The notes beneath the pieces were generated by a model. That model had not been told where the DNA came from. It made no database searches and worked only from the letters and a program-made list of their open reading frames with translations. Shown piece by piece: positions 16,225 to 25,692 of a stretch of 64,000 bases of DNA (positions within the stretch are counted from its first letter, which is position 1; every line of letters starts with the position of its first letter). The DNA is from Planctomycetota bacterium. Lineage in GTDB: Bacteria > Planctomycetota > UBA1135. The position numbers were made by a program, and so were the translations under genes. The stretch spans positions 1 to 64,000 of the forward strand of contig JASMMA010000004.1 in assembly GCA_030748415.1 (NCBI GenBank). The letters are read 5' to 3'.

Positions 16225-18645
16225 ATGCCCTACACGCTCTCGTTTAATCAAATTGGCCTCACGGATCTCCCCTTGGTCGGAGGCAAATGCGCATCACTCG
16301 GAGAAATGGTGACCCAACTCGGAAACCTAGGTGTTCGAGTTCCAAGTGGGTTCGCTGTTTCCGTCGAAGCGTATCAAAAATTTTTAGCTCACAATAAGTT
16401 GGAAGAATTTGTTCGAAGTACACTTGCAGAGCTTCCCGATGGTGATTTGAATGCCTTAGAACAAGCAGGCGCATCCATTCGAGCTGGAATTTTAGATGGG
16501 GATTTCCCCGAAGAAATTCGAGAGCAAGTCACTGCGGCTTACCAAGGGATGGAGGAAGAGTATGGAACCAATTGTGATGTCGCGGTTCGTTCTTCCGCAA
16601 CGGCAGAAGATTTGCCCAACGCGAGTTTCGCCGGACAACAAGAGAGTTATCTCAACATTCGTGGTCCTCAAAACTTGATGGAAGCTGTAAAGCGCGTCTT
16701 CGCTTCCCTATTCACCAATCGCGCAATTTCCTACCGCAATGACCAGAATTTCCCTCATGATGGAGTTTTGATTGCGGTTGCAGTTCAAAAAATGGTCCGT
16801 TCCGACCGCGCATCCTCAGGCGTTATTTTCACCTTGGATACGGAGTCCGGCTTTCGAGACATCATTCTGATTAACTCTGCTTGGGGTTTGGGCGAGAATG
16901 TGGTTCAAGGAACGGTCAACCCCGACGAATTCCGAATTTTTAAGCCGGCCCTTCGTCAGGGGAAGCGCCCCATTCTCTCTCGCCGCCTGGGAGAAAAAGC
17001 TCTCAAGATGGTTTACTCTCGCGAAGCAAGTGCCGGGGCCTCCGTTCGGAATGTTCCCGTTTCCAAACTATCTCGAAACACCTTCTCTTTGCAAGACCAC
17101 GAAGTTTTGGAATTGTCTCGTTTTGCACTCGCAATTGAAGATCATTATTCCAAACATGCGGGCAAAGATACGCCCATGGATATTGAATGGGCGAAGGATG
17201 GCCAAGATGGCCGAATTTATATTCTCCAGGCTCGCCCAGAAACGGTGCACTCTGGGGATGCCGGCGTTTACCACGAAGTATTCCAAATGAAGGAGCATGG
17301 AGCCGTGGTAACTGAAGGGCGGTCGGTTGGTAAACGCATTGCCGCGGGCCGCGCGCGTGTGATTTTAGATGCAGAAGATATGCACCAACTTCAACCAGGC
17401 GAGGTTCTGGTGACCGACATTACCGACCCAGATTGGGAGCCCATCATGAAAATTGCATCGGCGCTCGTAACCAATCGAGGTGGCCGAACCTGCCACGCCG
17501 CGATTATCGCCCGCGAGTTGGGGATTCCTGCAGTTGTTGGAACGGGTGATTGCACAGAAACCATGCCCGATGGCGAAGAAGTAACGGTGTCCTGTGCGGA
17601 AGGTGAAACAGGCTTCGTTTACGAAGGCCGAGCAGAGTGGGAAATGGATCGCTATGACTTGACGGGTTTGGAAAAACCAAAAACGGATCTGTATTTGAAT
17701 GTAGCCGACCCCGACCAGGCTTTACACCACGCGCGACTTCCTGCCGAAGGTATTGGACTAGCGCGTTTGGAATTTATCATTAACAATTCCATTCGAGTTC
17801 ATCCGCGCGCCCTCCTGGAATATGAAAACCTCGCTGATGAGGTTCGTGAAGAGGTGGACCCTGCAATTGCAGGTTACTCCAGCCCACGCGATTACTTTGT
17901 TCTTCGTTTAGCGGAAGGCATTGGAACCATTGCAGCTGCTTTTTACCCACGGCCCGTAGTCGTTAGGACATCCGACTTTAAGTCCAACGAGTACGCCGCC
18001 TTGTTGGGCGGCCACGCTTTTGAGCCCATCGAAGAAAACCCCATGATTGGGTTCCGAGGTGCCTCGCGTTATTACTCTGAAGAATTTGAAGAGGCCTTCG
18101 CATTGGAATGTGATGCCTTGCGAGAAGTCCGCGAGGGGATGGGGCTGACCAATGTTATTCCAATGATTCCATTTGTTCGAACGGTAGAGGAGGGGAAGCA
18201 GGTTCTGGACCTCATGGCCCGACATGGATTGCGCCGCGGCGAACGGGATTTGAAGGTGTACCTGATGTGTGAACTCCCCGTCAACGCTCTCCTTGCCGAT
18301 GAGTTCTTGGAACATTTCGATGGTATGAGTATCGGTTCCAATGATATGACCCAGCTGACGCTCGGCGTGGATCGAGACTCCGGTTTGTTGACAGGCTTTG
18401 ATGAGCGGAATGGTGCCGTTTTGAAAATGATGGAGATGGCCATTTTCGCCTGCAAAGCAAAGGGCAAATACATCGGGATTTGTGGCCAAGCGCCCAGTGA
18501 TTTCCCCGAAATTACCCAATGGCTCGTGGAGCGGGGGATTGACACAATTTCCCTCAACCCTGACAGTTTGGTGGACATGCTGAAAGTTGTTCACGCGGCC
18601 GAGAAAAAAGCCTCGGGCGCGAGCCAGGAAAAAGTTTCCGCCTAA
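16225..18645 (+). CDS. ppsA: Phosphoenolpyruvate synthase
   Basis: PEP synthase converts pyruvate, ATP and water to PEP, AMP and phosphate for gluconeogenesis. The 806-residue protein has the N-terminal ATP-grasp domain (LPLVGGKCASLGEM; RSSATAEDLPNASFAGQQES), the swivelling phosphohistidine domain (GGRTCHAAIIAREL, His about 424) and the C-terminal TIM barrel (MCELPVNALL, SIGSNDMTQL) with the catalytic Cys in GICGQAPSD. All key sites are present. It is monocistronic, with a 124-bp leader region. Confidence 0.95.
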   Translation: MPYTLSFNQIGLTDLPLVGGKCASLGEMVTQLGNLGVRVPSGFAVSVEAYQKFLAHNKLEEFVRSTLAELPDGDLNALEQAGASIRAGILDGDFPEEIREQVTAAYQGMEEEYGTNCDVAVRSSATAEDLPNASFAGQQESYLNIRGPQNLMEAVKRVFASLFTNRAISYRNDQNFPHDGVLIAVAVQKMVRSDRASSGVIFTLDTESGFRDIILINSAWGLGENVVQGTVNPDEFRIFKPALRQGKRPILSRRLGEKALKMVYSREASAGASVRNVPVSKLSRNTFSLQDHEVLELSRFALAIEDHYSKHAGKDTPMDIEWAKDGQDGRIYILQARPETVHSGDAGVYHEVFQMKEHGAVVTEGRSVGKRIAAGRARVILDAEDMHQLQPGEVLVTDITDPDWEPIMKIASALVTNRGGRTCHAAIIARELGIPAVVGTGDCTETMPDGEEVTVSCAEGETGFVYEGRAEWEMDRYDLTGLEKPKTDLYLNVADPDQALHHARLPAEGIGLARLEFIINNSIRVHPRALLEYENLADEVREEVDPAIAGYSSPRDYFVLRLAEGIGTIAAAFYPRPVVVRTSDFKSNEYAALLGGHAFEPIEENPMIGFRGASRYYSEEFEEAFALECDALREVREGMGLTNVIPMIPFVRTVEEGKQVLDLMARHGLRRGERDLKVYLMCELPVNALLADEFLEHFDGMSIGSNDMTQLTLGVDRDSGLLTGFDERNGAVLKMMEMAIFACKAKGKYIGICGQAPSDFPEITQWLVERGIDTISLNPDSLVDMLKVVHAAEKKASGASQEKVSA

Positions 18646-18719
18646 GCCTCAGGTCTGCCCAAAAGTCTCCGCATGAAATGCCCTGCGAAAGGGCTGTGGC
18701 TGACCTAAAATACTGGGTC

Positions 18720-19901
18720 ATGAACGACATCTACCTTGCTTCAGCTTGCCGCACTGGAATCGGGCGATTCCAGGGCTCTCTCTCCGGTTTCAGCGCCCCC
18801 CAATTAGGTGGTTTGGCAATAACCGAGGCTTTAAAGCGGGCCGGCATTGAGGGTTCCTTGGTCGATGAAGTAATTATGGGGCATGTTCTGCAAGCTGGGG
18901 TTGGCCAAAACCCTGCCCGCCAAGCTGCGCGGGCGGCTGGTATTCCTGATGAAGTGCCACCCTTTACCGTGAATAAAGTGTGCGGCTCAGGTTTGAAATC
19001 GGTGATGTTAGCCGCCCAAAGCATTAAAGCTGGCGATAACCAAATCGTGGTCGCCGGTGGTATGGAATCGATGTCCAATGCCCCGTATCTGGTACCGAGC
19101 GCCCGTCAAGGTGCCCGCCTTGGCCACGCCCAAATGCTCGATGCCATGGTGCACGATGGTTTGTGGGATGCCTATTCCGACCAACACATGGGCATGACCG
19201 GCGAATTGGTCGCCGACGAGTTCAATATTAGTCGCCAGATGCAAGACGAGTTCGCTGCTAACTCGCACCACAAAGCGGCCGCCGCTTGGGAAGCGGAAAA
19301 GTTTACAGCTGAGACTTTTGAAGTTTCGGTTCCGCAACGCAAAAAAGACCCCATCGCCTTTTGCGGCGACGAAGGGGTGCGCGGTGACACCACCGCCGAA
19401 GGTATCGGCAAAATGCGGCCCGCTTTTAAGAAAGATGGCTCAGTAACTGCAGGCAACGCCTCGCAACTTTCTGACGGTGCATCAGCCGTAGTGGTCGCTT
19501 CGGCCGCCGCCTGTGAAAAACATGGGCTCACACCCCTTGCCAAAATCACCGGTTATGCGGCCGGCGGTATGGCCCCCGAGTGGGTAATGATGGCGCCAAA
19601 ACCAGCAATTGAAAACTTAGAAGCGAAGACTGGCCTTAATCGAAATGACTTCGACCTAATCGAACTTAACGAGGCCTTCTCTTCCGCCGCCTGCGCCCTC
19701 ACCCAAGAAATGAAGCTCGACCCTGAGCGCATCAATGTCCACGGTGGCGCAGTTGCCCTCGGCCACCCCATCGGTGCCTCCGGCACTCGCATTCTTACTA
19801 CCTTGCTCTACGCCCTCAAGGACCGCGGCCAACAACGCGGCCTGGCTGCCCTTTGCCTTGGTGGCGGCAACGCGGTGTCGATGTCGGTGGAGATGTGTTG
19901 A
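18720..19901 (+). CDS. Acetyl-CoA acetyltransferase (thiolase)
   Basis: The 393-residue thiolase has the nucleophilic Cys in NKVCGSGLKSV (about 88), the catalytic His in GGAVALGHPIGASG (about 350) and the second Cys in CLGGGNA (about 379). The best match is the biosynthetic/acetoacetyl-CoA type. ATG 18720 gives the standard N-terminus MNDIYLASACRTGIG; the upstream frame from 18678 is an extension. The next gene, 3-hydroxybutyryl-CoA dehydrogenase 39 bp downstream, acts on the thiolase product. Together with aacS this supports acetoacetyl-CoA metabolism. Confidence 0.93.
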   Translation: MNDIYLASACRTGIGRFQGSLSGFSAPQLGGLAITEALKRAGIEGSLVDEVIMGHVLQAGVGQNPARQAARAAGIPDEVPPFTVNKVCGSGLKSVMLAAQSIKAGDNQIVVAGGMESMSNAPYLVPSARQGARLGHAQMLDAMVHDGLWDAYSDQHMGMTGELVADEFNISRQMQDEFAANSHHKAAAAWEAEKFTAETFEVSVPQRKKDPIAFCGDEGVRGDTTAEGIGKMRPAFKKDGSVTAGNASQLSDGASAVVVASAAACEKHGLTPLAKITGYAAGGMAPEWVMMAPKPAIENLEAKTGLNRNDFDLIELNEAFSSAACALTQEMKLDPERINVHGGAVALGHPIGASGTRILTTLLYALKDRGQQRGLAALCLGGGNAVSMSVEMC

Positions 19902-19940
19902 ATCCCTTCCCAGAGGCAACTCATAGCTTAAACAAAGAAA

Positions 19941-20801
19941 ATGACTGAATCCATTAAAGTAACTGTCGTCGGTGCCGGCACCATGGGCAACGGCATTGTG
20001 CAAACCTTTGCCTCCTTTGGCCACGCGGTGTGCATGGTCGATATGAACGACGAAGCACTCGAGCGCGGGCGCGCGGCTATTGAGAAATCGCTTGGGCGTT
20101 TTGTGAAAAAGGAGAAGATTTCACAGGCTGATGCCGATGCAATCATGGCGCGAATTTCCTTGTCCTCAGATCTTGCCTCCGCAGTTGCCGATTGCGACCT
20201 GATGGTAGAGGCTGTTTTTGAAAACGAAGAAGTTAAGAGGGATATTTTCAAAACTGCAGATGCCGCTGCACCTGCACACACTATTTTGGCATCAAACACA
20301 TCTTCAATTTCTATTACCCGTATTGCCGAAGCGACCTCTCGCCCTGAAAAAGTAATTGGGATGCACTTTATGAACCCAGTGCCCATCATGAAGTTGGTGG
20401 AAATTATTCGCGGTGACAAGACCTCTGATGAAACTTGTAAACAAACGATTCAATGGTCAGAAGCAATTGGCAAAACTTGCGGAGTCGCCAACGATTTCCC
20501 CGGTTTTATCGCTAACCGGATTTTAATGCCAATGATTAACGAAGCGGTTTGGTCGCTCCATACTGGGGTGGGGGATCGCGAATCCATTGACATTGTGATG
20601 AAACTTGGGTGCAACTTCCCCATGGGTCCATTAGCGCTTGCCGATTACATTGGCCTCGACATCTGCCTAAGCATCATGGATGTTTTGCACGATGGCCTCA
20701 AGTCAGACAAGTACGCGCCGTGCCCGCTACTGCGTGAAATGGTCGAGGCCGGCAAGCTAGGTGTGAAATCTGGCGCAGGTTTCTACGACTACGCTAAGTA
20801 G
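19941..20801 (+). CDS. 3-hydroxybutyryl-CoA dehydrogenase
   Basis: The 286-residue NAD(P)-dependent enzyme has an N-terminal Rossmann motif GAGTMGNGI (11-19), the family's HFMNPVPIMKLVEI (catalytic His) and a C-terminal domain with NRILMPMINEA and KLGCNFPMGPLALADYIGLD. It interconverts 3-hydroxyacyl-CoA and acetoacetyl-CoA. It forms a probable operon with the thiolase upstream. Not fused to an enoyl-CoA hydratase, so it is the short form. Confidence 0.93.
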   Translation: MTESIKVTVVGAGTMGNGIVQTFASFGHAVCMVDMNDEALERGRAAIEKSLGRFVKKEKISQADADAIMARISLSSDLASAVADCDLMVEAVFENEEVKRDIFKTADAAAPAHTILASNTSSISITRIAEATSRPEKVIGMHFMNPVPIMKLVEIIRGDKTSDETCKQTIQWSEAIGKTCGVANDFPGFIANRILMPMINEAVWSLHTGVGDRESIDIVMKLGCNFPMGPLALADYIGLDICLSIMDVLHDGLKSDKYAPCPLLREMVEAGKLGVKSGAGFYDYAK

Positions 20802-20802
20802 C

Positions 20803-21021
20803 TTAGGGGGTAATGGTGATACTTCTAGCTGCCGGGGAGAAAACAATTCCTGCGGTGTCGTAGGCCACGCAACACACAATTAAGTCTCTATCAATTAGGC
20901 TGGCTTGAGTGGCAGCGAGTCGTAACGGTGCCGACATTGTTTGGGGGATGGCTGGGAGCACGCCCATCCAATTCTTGAAGATTGTTACTGTAGGAAGCTT
21001 GGAGCAGTGGGCTGTCTCCAC
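20803..21021 (-). CDS. Small hypothetical ORF, doubtful
   Basis: A 72-codon minus-strand frame fills most of the 315-bp gap after the dehydrogenase gene. The second half (APLRLAATQASLIDRDLIV to the terminal SITITP) has the alternating pattern of a beta-sandwich C-terminus like those of secreted planctomycete proteins, so it may be a remnant. There is no signal peptide, no Shine-Dalgarno and no recognised family. Nothing else was seen in this gap apart from a TTTATACT -10-like sequence just upstream of the next gene. Confidence 0.25.
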   Translation of the reverse strand: METAHCSKLPTVTIFKNWMGVLPAIPQTMSAPLRLAATQASLIDRDLIVCCVAYDTAGIVFSPAARSITITP

Positions 21022-21116
21022 TGCTTTACCGCAAGAGTATTAGGCGCTTTTGTTTAAAGATAGGAGCTCACCACTTTAGTTGGTTTTTGCGACTCAGGCT
21101 CATTTATACTGTGGCC

Positions 21117-21680
21117 ATGACCTTTATCGCAGAATTGTGGCTTCCCATACTCCTGTCGGGAGTTTTCATTTTCATAGTCAGCACCTTGGTGCACATGGTG
21201 TTGCAATGGCACATTAGCGACCATACGAACTTGCCAGATGAAGACGGCATGTTGGAAATGTTTCGCGACAAAGGATTGAAGTCGGGAAGCTATGTGTTCC
21301 CGCATTGCGAGTGTGGCTCTGATTACAACAGTGAAGAAATGCAGGCCAAGATTAAACGCGGCCCGGTGGGCTTTATTACGGTGTTTTCTCCCGAGGGTTT
21401 TAGCATGGGCAAAAACTTATTGAAGTGGTTTTTGTTCACCTTGTTGATTAGCGTTTTTGTTGCTTACATAACCAACATTTGTCTTACAGGTGCGGTGGAG
21501 TACTTGCAAGTGTTCCGCGTGGCAGGCACTGCCGCCTTTTTAGCCTATGCTATTCCGGCTCTACAGGACAACATCTGGAAGGGGCAGGCAATGAATGTCA
21601 CCTTCAAGTTTGTTGTCGATGGCACCCTTTACGCCCTTACCACCGCTGGCACCTTTGCTTGGTTGTGGCCTGCTAGTTAA
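21117..21680 (+). CDS. Unknown integral membrane protein
   Basis: The 187-residue protein has a first helix at about 8-30 (PILLSGVFIFIVSTLVHMV), a soluble stretch at about 40-100, and three or so helices toward the C-terminus (LLKWFLFTLLISVFVAYI onward). No family was recognised. ATG 21117 is preferred because it follows a -10-like TTTATACT at a short leader distance. The stop overlaps the convergent SRAP gene by 8 bp. Confidence 0.65.
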   Translation: MTFIAELWLPILLSGVFIFIVSTLVHMVLQWHISDHTNLPDEDGMLEMFRDKGLKSGSYVFPHCECGSDYNSEEMQAKIKRGPVGFITVFSPEGFSMGKNLLKWFLFTLLISVFVAYITNICLTGAVEYLQVFRVAGTAAFLAYAIPALQDNIWKGQAMNVTFKFVVDGTLYALTTAGTFAWLWPAS

Positions 21681-22353
21681 GCGGCTCAATGGTCTGTTTG
21701 CCGTGTTGGTCGCGGTAATTGATTTCGTGACCAACAGCGTAAGCATTAAGCAAGTTCGCTGGGCAAGGCTCGGTAATTAAATTGCACAGCGCATCGAGGT
21801 CGCTAACTTCTCGATTTAACCACTGCTCGTAGTCGTTTGCATTGACAATGCATGGCATACGGTGGTGCCCAATCTTATGCATTAACTCATTGGGTTCAGT
21901 GGTGATTACTGTGAAACTCAATAAGTCGCGTTTGTTTTTTTCGTCGTGCCACTTCGACCATAAGCCAGCAAAACAAAAGGGCGCCTGGTCTTGACGATGC
22001 ACAAAGTACGGGCGTTTTTTAGTCGCGCCCTTTTCAGGAACACGCTCAAAAAAACCGTTGGCAGGAATTAAGCAACGGCGCTTGGGGAATGCAGTTTTCC
22101 AAACAGCACTGCTTTGTAATTTGTCGAGGCGGGCGTTGAAAGTGCTGTACTTAAGTTGCCGCTCCTTTGCAAAAGGCGGAATTAGCGACCATTGGTCTGC
22201 CCGCCCAGCCTTTACACCACTTGGAGTGTCGCAGACAATTACCGCTGCATCGAAAGGGCGCACCGCAAAACTCTCCTCGAGCTCTGCCCAATCCTCGGCA
22301 GGGTTTAGGGCGAGGGCGTTCCACCCCTTAGGCGTAGTAAATGCTCCGCACAT
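21673..22353 (-). CDS. SRAP-domain protein (YedK/HMCES), abasic-site crosslinker
   Basis: The 226-residue protein starts MCGAF, so Cys2 becomes N-terminal after Met removal and can form a thiazolidine crosslink with abasic sites in single-stranded DNA. It also carries the family's NAR motif (STFNARLDKL), RRCLIPANGFFE and the His of HHRMPCIV. The usual NARxE glutamate is aspartate here. The length is standard. ATG 22353 is required to expose the catalytic Cys; the longer frame to 22404 would destroy it. Confidence 0.9.
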   Translation of the reverse strand: MCGAFTTPKGWNALALNPAEDWAELEESFAVRPFDAAVIVCDTPSGVKAGRADQWSLIPPFAKERQLKYSTFNARLDKLQSSAVWKTAFPKRRCLIPANGFFERVPEKGATKKRPYFVHRQDQAPFCFAGLWSKWHDEKNKRDLLSFTVITTEPNELMHKIGHHRMPCIVNANDYEQWLNREVSDLDALCNLITEPCPANLLNAYAVGHEINYRDQHGKQTIEPLN

Positions 22354-22394
22354 AGATTTTGATTTTAACGAAAAATTTACCACAATAAGCCCCA

Positions 22395-23438
22395 ATGGCT
22401 GCAAGTTCCCGCACCGCCGTAGTCGCCGCTGTGTTTGGCAACGGCGCGCTTACTGTCTTGAAATTCATTGCCTTTTGGATTTCAGGCTCGGGGGCCATGT
22501 TTGCCGAGGCGATTCACTCTTTTGCCGATACCGCCAATCAGGCTTTACTGTGGGCGGGGCTAAGTCGTAGTCGCCGCCCGGCTGACCGCCATTACCATTA
22601 CGGCTACGGCGGCGAACAATTTTTATTCGCCCTGCTCGCCGCGGTAGGTATTTTTGTTTTGGGTTGTGGAGTGACCGTTTATCACGGTGTCCATTCTTTA
22701 ATGCATCCAGCGGAATTAGAAATTGGCTGGCTTAGTTTCGGAGTGCTAGGTATTTCATTCGTAGTCGATGGCGTGGTGTTGGCAACTGCGGTTAAGGCTG
22801 TAAACAAACAACGCGGGCAACAAAGCTTCTTCGACTTTTTGAAAAACACCACCGACCCCACCGTGGTTGCAGTGCTACTTGAAGACCTAGTCGCAACACT
22901 TGGCGTTTTGGTTGCACTTCTGTGCATTGGGCTTGCACACTGGACTGGCGATGCGCGCTGGGACGGGATAGGTAGCGTGTTAATCGGTTTAATGATGGGG
23001 GCGATTGCGGTCAAACTTGCACTCATGAACCGCCGTTTGATCCTAGGTCATGCACTTAGCCCTGAACGCGAGGCCGAAGTGCAACAGTTCTTGGAAGCTC
23101 AGCCAACTATCGAAGTGGTGCGTAGTTTGCGCACTCGTGTTATTGCCACCGGTCAATTCAAACTTCAGGCCGACCTTGATTTTGATGGAACAGTAATCGG
23201 TAAGAACATGAGTGGGTGGATAAAGGAGCGACTTCCCAAAAACCTTGACCCAACTGATTCCAACAACACCCCTAGCCACGGTGAGCCGACCACCTCTTAT
23301 AACTCAGCCATCGAGACATTTAGTGCCGATGTCGGTGAAGAAGTGGCTAACCGTATCGCCCTGGAAGTAGATCGAATCGAACGCGAACTCCAACTCCGCT
23401 TCCCGGAGTTGAAGTTTATGGATTTAGAGGCCGACTAG
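22395..23438 (+). CDS. Cation diffusion facilitator (Zn/Mn-type) transporter
   Basis: The 347-residue CDF protein has six membrane helices. The metal-site motifs are HSFAD (AEAIHSFADTANQ) in TM2 and a LLEDLVATLG segment in TM5, which carries E/D rather than the common HxxxD. The layout resembles the SLC30A9-like branch. A C-terminal cytoplasmic domain follows. It diverges from the SRAP gene with 41 bp between starts. Metal specificity is not predictable. Confidence 0.85.
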   Translation: MAASSRTAVVAAVFGNGALTVLKFIAFWISGSGAMFAEAIHSFADTANQALLWAGLSRSRRPADRHYHYGYGGEQFLFALLAAVGIFVLGCGVTVYHGVHSLMHPAELEIGWLSFGVLGISFVVDGVVLATAVKAVNKQRGQQSFFDFLKNTTDPTVVAVLLEDLVATLGVLVALLCIGLAHWTGDARWDGIGSVLIGLMMGAIAVKLALMNRRLILGHALSPEREAEVQQFLEAQPTIEVVRSLRTRVIATGQFKLQADLDFDGTVIGKNMSGWIKERLPKNLDPTDSNNTPSHGEPTTSYNSAIETFSADVGEEVANRIALEVDRIERELQLRFPELKFMDLEAD

Positions 23439-23510
23439 GTTAATGGGCTTTGTTGCGATAGTGATAAGCTCCATTGGCCTCGGATAATGGGTGGTTAAGC
23501 GGGCCGGAAA

Positions 23511-23540
23511 TGGGATAATGGCCCTCCCGGCGGCCGCTAG
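23511..23540 (+). promoter_or_regulatory. TGGGATAAT motif plus GC-rich element upstream of acyl-CoA dehydrogenase 1
   Basis: TGGGATAAT at 23511-23519 contains a GATAAT -10-like hexamer, followed by a GC-rich partially palindromic stretch ending CGGCGGCCGCTAG, 35 bp before the ATG. The same TGGGATAAT plus GC-rich inverted repeat and CTA precedes the other acyl-CoA dehydrogenase at 36775-36804, which suggests a shared promoter or operator. Confidence 0.45.
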
Positions 23541-23554
23541 ACGGCCCTAAAGAC

Positions 23555-24697
23555 ATGCCTAGCTTGCTCAACGAAGAACACCAGATGATTCTCGAGTCCG
23601 CGCGCGAATTCGCCGAGCGGACTCTCAAACCAAATGCTGCCACTTGGGATCGCGAAGAACGCTTCCCCGCCGAAGCTCTAGCCGAGGCAGCGGAAATGGG
23701 TTTCATGGGTTTAACCGTGCCCGAAGAATTTGGCGGCGCGGGCATGGGCAACCTACATGGCGCAATCATGCTCGAGGAAATCAATCGTTGGTGCGCTTCC
23801 ACCGGTGTTACTTTGTCGGTGCATAACTCACTGATTTGCGGGCCGCTTGCCAAGTACGGCACCGACGCGCAAAAACAAAAGTACTTGCCACAACTTGCCA
23901 GCGGCGAAATGTTGGGAGCCTATTGTTTAACCGAACCGCAAGCGGGTTCCGATGCCGCGAGTATTCGCACCACTGCCACTAAAGTCGATGGCGGTTGGAA
24001 AGTTAACGGCACTAAAGCATGGATTACCTCTGGCCCCGATGCTGGAATGTATGTGGTGTATGCAATCGCCGATGCCAGTGCACCCCGCACGCGCAATATT
24101 GGTTGTTTTTTAATTGAACGCGATTTCGATGGTGTCAAAGTTGGCAAAAAGGAAGAGAAGCTTGGTATTCGCGGCTCATCGACATCAGAAATGATTTTCG
24201 AAGATGTGTTTGTGCCCGAGGAAAATGTACTCGGCGACCCACTTGGTGGTTTCAAAATTGCGCTTGAAACTTTAGATGGTGGGCGCATTGGAATTGCATC
24301 ACAAGCTTTAGGAATTCACCGCGCTTGTCTTGAAGAGTGTTTAAAGTATTCCGCAGAGCGTCAGCAGTTTGGTAAAGAGATTGGCAAGTTTCAGGCGATT
24401 GCATGGAAGATTGCCGACATGGGTACCGAGCTTGAAGCGGCTCGTCACCTAGTGCATGCCGCCGCCCTCAAACGCGATGCCAGCGAAGCGTGCACTAAAG
24501 AAGCAGCCATGGCGAAGTTATTTGCCAGTCAAGCCTGTAACCGTGCGGCCCAAGATGCAGTGCAAATTCATGGCGGGGCGGGTTACACCCAGGAATTCCC
24601 CGTCGAGCGGCACTACCGCGACGCGCGTATCACCGAAATCTACGAAGGCGCAACCGACATTCAACGCATCGTGATTTCCCGCGCTTTGGCTTACTAA
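23555..24697 (+). CDS. Acyl-CoA dehydrogenase 1
   Basis: The 380-residue FAD enzyme of the short/branched-chain type introduces a 2,3-double bond into acyl-CoA. It has AYCLTEPQAGSDA (FAD/substrate loop), KAWITSGPDAGMYV, ERQQFGKEIGKFQ and the C-terminal GGAGYTQEFPVERHYRDARITEIYEGATDIQR, where Glu of YEGT is the usual catalytic base. It probably forms an operon with meaB and the mutase B12 subunit. Chain-length preference is uncertain. Confidence 0.93.
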   Translation: MPSLLNEEHQMILESAREFAERTLKPNAATWDREERFPAEALAEAAEMGFMGLTVPEEFGGAGMGNLHGAIMLEEINRWCASTGVTLSVHNSLICGPLAKYGTDAQKQKYLPQLASGEMLGAYCLTEPQAGSDAASIRTTATKVDGGWKVNGTKAWITSGPDAGMYVVYAIADASAPRTRNIGCFLIERDFDGVKVGKKEEKLGIRGSSTSEMIFEDVFVPEENVLGDPLGGFKIALETLDGGRIGIASQALGIHRACLEECLKYSAERQQFGKEIGKFQAIAWKIADMGTELEAARHLVHAAALKRDASEACTKEAAMAKLFASQACNRAAQDAVQIHGGAGYTQEFPVERHYRDARITEIYEGATDIQRIVISRALAY

Positions 24698-24705
24698 AAG
24701 TAATT

Positions 24706-25692
24706 GTGACAGACGCCACCCTTTTAAAACGCTTCCAGGCTGGGCACCAAGGTGCCTTAGCGCGGGCGATTTCATGGGTGGAAAATGGCGCACCACAAGG
24801 CGAAGAGTTATTGGACGCGATTTACGATGCTTGCGATTTGGCAAGTGACTCCCCAAGTGTGTTTACCGCCCATCGCACTGGCATCACCGGCCCTCCGGGT
24901 GCTGGCAAATCAACCTTAGTCGATGCGCTTGCTTGCCATTGGGCGCAGGCGGGTCGCAAGTTGGGTCTGCTGGCGGTGGACCCGTCATCGCCCTTTAGTG
25001 GTGGTGCGCTGCTTGGCGATCGCGTGCGCATGGATCGCGCTTTTGGCGAGCACGGAGTGTTTGTGCGCTCGATGGCAACTCGCGGGTCGCTTGGCGGTCT
25101 GTCGCTAGCGGCTGGAGCCGCCGCCGATTTAATGTCGGCCTTTGGTTTTCAAGAAGTGTTGTTGGAAACGGTGGGGGTGGGACAAGCCGAAATTGACATT
25201 GCCGCTGCAACCGATGTGTGCGTGGTGGTGCTTACCCCGCAAAGTGGCGATGGCGTGCAAGCAATGAAGGCCGGTCTAATGGAGGCTGCCGACTTGTTCG
25301 TGGTAAACAAGGCCGACCAAGTTGGGGCCGATTTGCTGTGCGCGGAAATTGAACAGATGTTGGATTTTCGCCCTGCTTCCGCGGCGCGTCCGCCGGTTTT
25401 GAAATCTACCGCCACCAGTGGCGAGGGTGTTGCGGAGATTGCAAACGCAATCGACAAGTTGCGGGCGGCTGCAACTTCCGATGGTCGGGCCGAAGAGCGG
25501 AGACGCGCGCGCGACTTGGCTCGTATCCGCCGCGTGTTTGCCGAAACTTTGCGCAGTGCGTTGTGGAGCGAACATGGTGTAGAACAAAAGGCACAAGCGC
25601 AACTCGATGCCGGGGTTCGTCCCGACCGCGCCGCCCGCAAGTTGGCAAGTGAAATCATGAATCAGTTTCAAGCAAACGGAGAACAACAATGA
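24706..25692 (+). CDS. meaB: MeaB/ArgK GTPase, methylmalonyl-CoA mutase chaperone
   Basis: This G3E-family GTPase protects and reloads adenosylcobalamin in methylmalonyl-CoA mutase. It has a Walker A motif GPPGAGKST (about 62-70), the VDPSSPFSGGALLGDRVRM switch region, ETVGVGQAE and NKAD. The 328-residue length is standard. It starts at GTG 24706, 8 bp after the dehydrogenase stop, and overlaps the B12-binding subunit gene by 4 bp, which fits its role. Confidence 0.93.
   Translation: MTDATLLKRFQAGHQGALARAISWVENGAPQGEELLDAIYDACDLASDSPSVFTAHRTGITGPPGAGKSTLVDALACHWAQAGRKLGLLAVDPSSPFSGGALLGDRVRMDRAFGEHGVFVRSMATRGSLGGLSLAAGAAADLMSAFGFQEVLLETVGVGQAEIDIAAATDVCVVVLTPQSGDGVQAMKAGLMEAADLFVVNKADQVGADLLCAEIEQMLDFRPASAARPPVLKSTATSGEGVAEIANAIDKLRAAATSDGRAEERRRARDLARIRRVFAETLRSALWSEHGVEQKAQAQLDAGVRPDRAARKLASEIMNQFQANGEQQ

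Noticed and set aside
17908-18594. 228-codon minus-strand frame inside ppsA
   Set aside because: The plus strand contains the PEP synthase catalytic barrel; the reverse frame has no recognisable features.
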